NCBI GenBank assembly: GCA_016789205.1
Contig: JAEURF010000028.1
Location: 1-11,520 of the forward strand
Direction of reading: 5' to 3'
DNA: 11,520 nt
Origin: Anaerolineales bacterium
GTDB taxonomy: Bacteria > Chloroflexota > Anaerolineae > Anaerolineales > Villigracilaceae
This document shows positions 6,978 to 11,520 of the stretch, in pieces. The notes below the pieces were generated by a model. That model was not told the origin of the DNA. It did not search any database and saw only the letters and a program-made list of their open reading frames with translations. A program made the translations under genes and the position numbers. Position 1 is the first letter of the stretch; each line of letters opens with the position of its first letter.

Positions 6978-8891
6978 ATGATAACGGACTGGTCAGCAAC
7001 GTTATTGGGTGGCATCAAAACGCTTAACCAGATTCTAACGGCGGGAATTGCCATCACCGCTTTTTCGCTTTTCTTGTATGCACTTTCATTTAATTTAAGA
7101 GATAGAGTTGCACGCTCATTCGCAATTATTTTATTATGTGTTGTGGTTGTATTTACAGCCGAAGCTTTACAAGATAATTCTGTTTCCATACGAACATTAG
7201 ATTTACTAATGCGCTTGCAATGGTTTGGATTAGTCTTTTTGCCAGCCGCATATTTACATCTCTCCGATGCATTACTCGTTACAGCAGGTCGCCCATCACG
7301 TGGACGCAGACGCATTGCTGTAAGAATGATGTATGCCATTTCCGCTATTTTTCTGATTTTGCTTGCCACAGGTAACTTGCTTGGAGATATTGTCCCAAAT
7401 GGTAAACCCGCTCCATATTTACAACGCACCATGTGGACAGAAATATTTACCCTGTTTTATACAGCCTCAATGATTTGGGCTGGGATTAATTTCTTCCGTG
7501 CATACAGTTTGATGTTGACTCGTTCCGGGCGTCGCCGCATGATTTACCTCATGGCTGGTGCCACCGCGCCGGCATTAGGCTCCTTCCCATATTTGACCTT
7601 TGGTTATAGTTTCGCCGCACAACATGAATTTATTTTTTGGACAACCGCCACAGTGATTAATGTGATTGTGGCAGTGTTGGTGGTTGTGATGGCGTACGCA
7701 GTTGCCTTCTTTGGTGTCTCTTGGCCCGACCGTGTGATTAAGAGCCGTCTCTTCAAATGGATTATGCGCGGACCCGTTACCGCATCTGCGACATTAGCAT
7801 TTATGACCGTTGTGCGTCGGGGTGGAGAATTTTTCGGCACACCGTATAACGCCTTCGTACCCTTTACAGTTGTTGCCATGATTTTACTCATGGAACATGC
7901 CATCACATTCGCCGCTCCACTTTGGGAACGTTGGTTATTTTTCGGGCGAGACCGTAAAGAACTTGTCTTACTTCAAAATATAGAAGAGAGATTACTGACA
8001 CAAAGTGACTTACAGCAATTTTTAGAAGCCGTCCTCGCCGCCGTCCGTGACCATTTGCAATCGCCATCTGCTTTCGTTGCCGCATTAGATGATGAGACTT
8101 TATCTCCCATTGTTGTCGCAGGCAATCGTTCGATGCTTGACCATGAAAGTTTAACAGAAGTCTTGAATCATATTAACGGTGACCCGCGCCATGAATTTCA
8201 ATGGGGAAATTTTTGGGTCTTGCCTTTATTTCGTCGCAGAACCTCAAACATGGATAGAGATGAAATCCCGCCTTTAATTGGTTTGCTTGGCGTGGCTCAT
8301 AATGATAAGCAAAAAAGCATGGAATATGACCAACGTGAAGCGTTATGGCTATTAGCAGACCGTGCCGCCATTGCGTTAGAAGACCGACAATTACAACAGG
8401 GCGTTTTTCGTTCATTGGCAGATATTCAACCACAAGTAGAAATGATTCAACGTATGCGTGCCGTTGGGCGATATGACTCGCGCACGAGTTTATTAACTGA
8501 GCCTTTGCTCGAAGAAGCAGATTTAGCAAATTGGGTCAAAGATGCGTTGACGCATTATTGGGGCGGACCAAAATTTACAAACAACCCATTAATCAAATTA
8601 CAAGTGGTGCAAGATTTAATGTCAGAAGAAGATGGCAACCCTGCTAATGCTTTACGTTCTTTATTGCGTCGTGCTGTTGACCAAGTGAAACCACGCGGAG
8701 ATAGAAAATTTACAACCGAATGGATTTTATACAACATCCTTGAAATGAAATTTATTGAAGGACGCAAAGTACGAGATGTCGCCGCACGTTTGGCAATGTC
8801 TGAAGCGGATTTATATCGCAAGCAAAGAATTGCTATCGAAGCCGTTGCAAAAACAATCCTTGAGATGGAAGCGGAATTGCAGAATCAATAA
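6978..8891 (+). CDS. Multi-pass membrane sensor protein with GAF region and C-terminal helix-turn-helix-like domain
   Basis: This 637-residue protein has no recognised name. Residues about 15-315 contain eight or nine hydrophobic segments, resembling the seven-helix sensor modules at the start of some histidine kinases. 'LWERWLFFGRDRKELVLLQN' (315-334) links to a GAF-like domain at about 335-470, ending in 'ALWLLADRAAIALEDRQLQQ' (455-474), a helix common after GAF domains. No H-box or HATPase kinase motifs follow. Instead, residues about 515-637 form a separate helical domain. It begins 'WVKDALTHYWGGPKFTNNPL' (519-538), then has an 'ALRSLLRRAVDQVKP' helix (558-572). It ends with a likely helix-turn-helix, 'KVRDVAARLAMSEADLYRKQ' (597-616), followed by 'RIAIEAVAKTI'. 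This tail resembles, from memory, C-terminal domains of many Chloroflexota STAND-type regulators and sigma-region-4-like HTHs. I infer a membrane-bound transcription regulator; DNA binding is not proven. The stop lies 14 bases before the preferred start of the S1 gene. Confidence 0.85.
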   Translation: MITDWSATLLGGIKTLNQILTAGIAITAFSLFLYALSFNLRDRVARSFAIILLCVVVVFTAEALQDNSVSIRTLDLLMRLQWFGLVFLPAAYLHLSDALLVTAGRPSRGRRRIAVRMMYAISAIFLILLATGNLLGDIVPNGKPAPYLQRTMWTEIFTLFYTASMIWAGINFFRAYSLMLTRSGRRRMIYLMAGATAPALGSFPYLTFGYSFAAQHEFIFWTTATVINVIVAVLVVVMAYAVAFFGVSWPDRVIKSRLFKWIMRGPVTASATLAFMTVVRRGGEFFGTPYNAFVPFTVVAMILLMEHAITFAAPLWERWLFFGRDRKELVLLQNIEERLLTQSDLQQFLEAVLAAVRDHLQSPSAFVAALDDETLSPIVVAGNRSMLDHESLTEVLNHINGDPRHEFQWGNFWVLPLFRRRTSNMDRDEIPPLIGLLGVAHNDKQKSMEYDQREALWLLADRAAIALEDRQLQQGVFRSLADIQPQVEMIQRMRAVGRYDSRTSLLTEPLLEEADLANWVKDALTHYWGGPKFTNNPLIKLQVVQDLMSEEDGNPANALRSLLRRAVDQVKPRGDRKFTTEWILYNILEMKFIEGRKVRDVAARLAMSEADLYRKQRIAIEAVAKTILEMEAELQNQ

Positions 8892-8905
8892 TCATGGAGA
8901 AGCTG

Positions 8906-9826
8906 ATGATTGAAGAAAAAGCTAAGGATGCAAACTCAATGCCGATGATGGATGATGGTTGGTGGGAATCTGTTTTGGCGGAAGAGTCATATATCACAAC
9001 GCCGAACAAGCCTGACATTAAGAATGAGGCGAAGAAGATTTCTGTCAATTGGAATCAGGCGAAAGATTTGTATCAACAAGATAAAATCATCCAACTAAAA
9101 GTCACTGGCTATAATCGCGGTGGGTTATTGGTAGAGGGCGAAGCTATCAATGGTTTCGTTCCGTTTTCACATTTGATTGAATTATGCAAAGCCGAACACG
9201 CTGAAATCAATTTTGATAGTTACATTGGCAAAACCTTAGCTTTGAAAATTATTGAATGTACTCCGCAAGATGATCGTATTGTTTTTTCAGAGCGTGCGGC
9301 ACAAACTGAATCCGGCAAACGCACTGAGTTATTTCATTCATTATGTGAAGGTCAAGTAGTACGAGGCACAGTCACCAACCTGACAGATTTTGGCGCGTTT
9401 ATTGATTTAGGCGGCGCAGAGGGTTTGATTCATATTTCAGAATTATCTTGGGGTCGCGTTACACATCCATCACAAATTTTGAAAATAGGAAATACCATTG
9501 AAGCACAAGTGCTTGGTTTATCAGCAGAGCGTTGTCGCGTGGCATTAAGTTTAAAACGTTTAAAATCAAATCCTTGGCTCGGAGCAGAACAACAGCTTAC
9601 AATTGATTCTATTCACAATGCAAATATTTCTTGTATCTTAACCTACGGCGCATTTGCAAAATTAAATGAACTTGAAATAGAAGGTTTGATTCATATTTCT
9701 GAAATTCCGCAAGCTGAAGGCAAATCATTAAATGAAATTCTTGTTGAAGGTCAATCTGTACAGGTGAAAATTTTGAATTTAGATTCAAAACACCATCGTT
9801 TGGGTTTAAGCATGAGGCTTGAATAA
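8906..9826 (+). CDS. Protein with three S1 RNA-binding domains (ribosomal protein S1-like)
   Basis: This roughly 306-residue protein probably binds RNA, perhaps mRNA at the ribosome, in the cytoplasm. In numbering from this start, an acidic Met- and Trp-containing N-terminus (1-45) precedes three S1 domains. Domain 1 (about 60-132) is divergent ('LKVTGYNRGGLLVEGEAINGF'). Domain 2 (about 148-220) is canonical ('GQVVRGTVTNLTDFGAFIDL', then 'GLIHISELSWGRV'). Domain 3 (about 237-306) is shorter ('ISCILTYGAFAKL', then 'GLIHISEI'). Three or so S1 repeats suit the short S1 proteins of Gram-positive-like bacteria, not the six-repeat E. coli RpsA. It may be the organism's S1 or a paralogue. An ATG at 8894 is also in frame, but the one at 8906 has GGAG (8896-8899) 6 bases upstream, while 8894 has none, so I prefer 8906. 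The gene ends 3 bases before ftsK. Confidence 0.88.
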   Translation: MIEEKAKDANSMPMMDDGWWESVLAEESYITTPNKPDIKNEAKKISVNWNQAKDLYQQDKIIQLKVTGYNRGGLLVEGEAINGFVPFSHLIELCKAEHAEINFDSYIGKTLALKIIECTPQDDRIVFSERAAQTESGKRTELFHSLCEGQVVRGTVTNLTDFGAFIDLGGAEGLIHISELSWGRVTHPSQILKIGNTIEAQVLGLSAERCRVALSLKRLKSNPWLGAEQQLTIDSIHNANISCILTYGAFAKLNELEIEGLIHISEIPQAEGKSLNEILVEGQSVQVKILNLDSKHHRLGLSMRLE

Positions 9827-9829
9827 CGA

Positions 9830-11520
9830 ATGCCATCTTCTCCAAAACGTAGCAAGCAATATGAACAAAATCAAACGCCCATTCAAAGCGATTGGTTAGA
9901 CCGCCTAACGCGTTTCAACACCCAATTTGGGCGTTTTGTGCGCGATGCAATCGGTGTCACATTGATTGCACTCGCAATCATGTTTTTGCTCGCCGCCTTT
10001 GGGTACACCGAAGGTTTTCTTTTAACACCGATTGCAATCGGGCTTCGGGTTTGGTTTGGTTGGGGATGTGTTTTTGTTTTACTTGGCGTTGGATATTTAG
10101 GCGTGACGCTTTTGCGCCGAGACACACAAGATGTGAAATGGATGCGACTCATCGCCCTCGAACTCGCTTCCCTCTTAACGTTAGGCATGATGGCTGTTTT
10201 CTTCGGCAATGACTTATTCCGCGCAGAATCCGGCATGGATGGTGGTCGTTTGGGTTGGGGCTTAGTTACATTTATGTGGAACACAATGGGGCAATTTTTA
10301 GGCACAACCGTTTTGTTTTTATTATGGTTAGTGACCGTTGCAACTGGTTTAGGCTTTTGGAGTTGGCTTGAATTGTACTTAATCAACTTAGCGGGAGATT
10401 CTTCTCAGGCTTATGTCTCAAGCTCAATTAAGGAAGAGGCGAAGCAAGAAAAGGTCGAAAAAGAAAAATCGCCTGCATCATCAAAAAAGAAAACGCCAGC
10501 CATTCCAGCTGAATTTCGTACCGCATTGAAATCATCCAATAAAAAGGATGAGAAATCTGCCAAGCCGCCACCCCGCGCGGATGATTTACCTCCATTAGGC
10601 ATTTTGCTCGGCGACTCAACTGTCCGCGCTGATGAACGTACCATTAATCAAACCGCTGGCTTGATTATGAAGACGCTCTCGGAGTTTGGTATTCCTGCCA
10701 CTGTGATTGGTTATCGCGTTGGTCCATCTGTGACGCAATTTGCTGTGCAACCGGGCTTCATCAAAAAACCCGGTACCGATGAAGATGACTTACAACAAAT
10801 GAAAGTACGTGTTGCTCAAATTGCATCGCTTGAAAAAGATTTAGCGTTGGCATTATCGGCACAACGGCTTCGGATTGAAGCGCCTGTGCCGGGTAAACCT
10901 TATGTCGGTATTGAAGTGCCGAATACCAATAGTTCGGTTGTGCGTTTGCGCGCATTGTTAGAAGCGGATGCGTTTTATAAATCTGGCGCACCGTTGAATA
11001 TTGCTTTGGGGCGTGATGTCTCCGGTAATGCATTAATCGCTGACCTTGCACGTATGCCGCATTTGTTAATTGCAGGTTCTACGGGTTCCGGCAAATCTGT
11101 TTGTATCACCGCTCTTGCCACATGTTTGGCAATGAATAACACGCCGGAAGAATTACGCATGGTGATGATTGACTCGAAAATGGTCGAGTTGATTCGCTTT
11201 AATGGCTTGCCCCATTTATATGGCAAAGTTGAAACCCAATTAGATAGAATTTTGGGTGTGCTTCGTTGGGTAGTTGTTGAAATGGAGCATCGTTATCGTT
11301 TGCTTGAGTCCGCTCATGCGCGTGACTTAGATGCGTACAATCGCAAAATGACTCGCAAGGAAGATGGGGTTGCCTTACCTCGCATCGTTGTTTTGATTGA
11401 CGAACTTGCTGATTTAATGATGTCTGCTCCAGATCAAACTGAACACAACTTAGTACGCTTAGCTCAAATGGCACGCGCCACTGGAATTCATCTTGTAGTA
11501 GCCACGCAACGTCCATCTAC
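9830..11520 (+). CDS. ftsK: FtsK/SpoIIIE-family DNA translocase (3' end beyond window)
   Basis: The frame is open from the ATG at 9830 to the window end, giving 563 residues of a septum-associated, ATP-driven double-stranded DNA pump used in chromosome segregation. Residues about 40-180 contain four hydrophobic segments (near 40-58, 75-95, 106-126 and 155-180). A Lys/Ser/Pro/Glu-rich linker (198-250) follows, short compared with E. coli FtsK. The alpha/beta part shows 'VIGYRVGPSVTQFAVQPG' (292-309) and 'IEVPN' (361-365). The RecA-like motor has Walker A 'AGSTGSGKSV' (415-424, Lys422), Walker B 'VVLIDELADLMM' (520-531) and 'MARATGIHLVVATQRPS' (547-563). The usual 'IDPKMVEL' reads 'IDSKMVEL' (447-454). 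The rest of the motor and any DNA-reading gamma domain lie outside. The gene starts 3 bases after the S1 gene; a weak GAGG (9814-9817) lies 12 bases upstream, suggesting translational coupling. Confidence 0.95.
   Translation, partial: MPSSPKRSKQYEQNQTPIQSDWLDRLTRFNTQFGRFVRDAIGVTLIALAIMFLLAAFGYTEGFLLTPIAIGLRVWFGWGCVFVLLGVGYLGVTLLRRDTQDVKWMRLIALELASLLTLGMMAVFFGNDLFRAESGMDGGRLGWGLVTFMWNTMGQFLGTTVLFLLWLVTVATGLGFWSWLELYLINLAGDSSQAYVSSSIKEEAKQEKVEKEKSPASSKKKTPAIPAEFRTALKSSNKKDEKSAKPPPRADDLPPLGILLGDSTVRADERTINQTAGLIMKTLSEFGIPATVIGYRVGPSVTQFAVQPGFIKKPGTDEDDLQQMKVRVAQIASLEKDLALALSAQRLRIEAPVPGKPYVGIEVPNTNSSVVRLRALLEADAFYKSGAPLNIALGRDVSGNALIADLARMPHLLIAGSTGSGKSVCITALATCLAMNNTPEELRMVMIDSKMVELIRFNGLPHLYGKVETQLDRILGVLRWVVVEMEHRYRLLESAHARDLDAYNRKMTRKEDGVALPRIVVLIDELADLMMSAPDQTEHNLVRLAQMARATGIHLVVATQRPS

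Noticed and set aside
6946..6982. Internal promoter before the membrane GAF-HTH gene (TTGACT at 6946-6951)
   Set aside because: No acceptable -10 hexamer lies 16-18 bases downstream; the nearest, TATGAT (6977-6982), is 25 bases away and overlaps the start codon.
6620..7432. 270-codon open frame on the minus strand
   Set aside because: It lies entirely opposite the GNAT and membrane GAF-HTH genes, both well supported by motifs and ribosome binding sites. Its protein is rich in Lys, Arg, Ser and Asn with no recognisable domain, as expected of an antisense shadow.
6978..8891. Histidine kinase assignment
   Set aside because: The N-terminal half looks like a sensor kinase, but no phospho-accepting His box or HATPase motifs are present in residues 470-637.
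9883..10386. 167-codon open frame on the minus strand
   Set aside because: It is antisense to the membrane region of FtsK. The composition (many Pro, Lys, Ser, Thr) reflects the complement of hydrophobic codons, with no motif or ribosome binding site.

Overview
The window is a compact stretch of bacterial chromosome with nine protein genes and almost no non-coding DNA. The largest gap between genes is about 160 bases. Base composition is moderate (below 50% G+C by eye) and even throughout, with no insertion sequence, phage, CRISPR or RNA gene. The gene styles suggest Chloroflexota, probably an Anaerolineae-type organism: large membrane proteins with GAF domains, a secreted all-beta domain of the 'G-x-LG-x-WDTT-x-L-x-x-G-x-Y-x-LRL' type, and an FtsK with the 'RFNGLPHLYGKVET' segment. 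This assignment rests on recognition, not on a search.

Layout. (1) Positions 2-1499, plus strand: the C-terminal half of an RluA/RluD-type pseudouridine synthase overlaps by 8 bases with a complete low-specificity L-threonine aldolase. (2) Positions 1500-4670, minus strand: a 1056-residue membrane protein with three GAF-like regions and a C-terminal HD-GYP domain, very likely a cyclic-di-GMP phosphodiesterase. Its stop codon abuts the aldolase stop codon with no base between them. (3) Positions 4671-4833: a divergent intergenic region with a consensus extended -10 promoter for the plus strand, a possible promoter for the minus strand, a 12-base palindrome, and a leader that can fold in two mutually exclusive ways over the next gene's start codon. 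(4) Positions 4834-11520, plus strand: six genes with gaps of 3 to 39 bases, probably one operon. They encode a trimeric-type purine nucleoside phosphorylase, a two-pass membrane protein with an extracytoplasmic beta domain, a GNAT acetyltransferase, a multi-pass membrane GAF protein ending in a helix-turn-helix-like domain instead of a kinase, a three-S1-domain RNA-binding protein, and the first 563 residues of an FtsK/SpoIIIE DNA translocase that runs off the window.

Taken together, this is a housekeeping neighbourhood (RNA modification, amino acid and purine metabolism, translation, chromosome segregation) containing two unusual membrane-anchored GAF sensors. One ends in a c-di-GMP hydrolase. 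The other apparently ends in a DNA-binding domain. The two items most worth a second look are the membrane-GAF-HTH protein and the purine nucleoside phosphorylase leader. I saw no clear sign of a wholly new multi-gene system.
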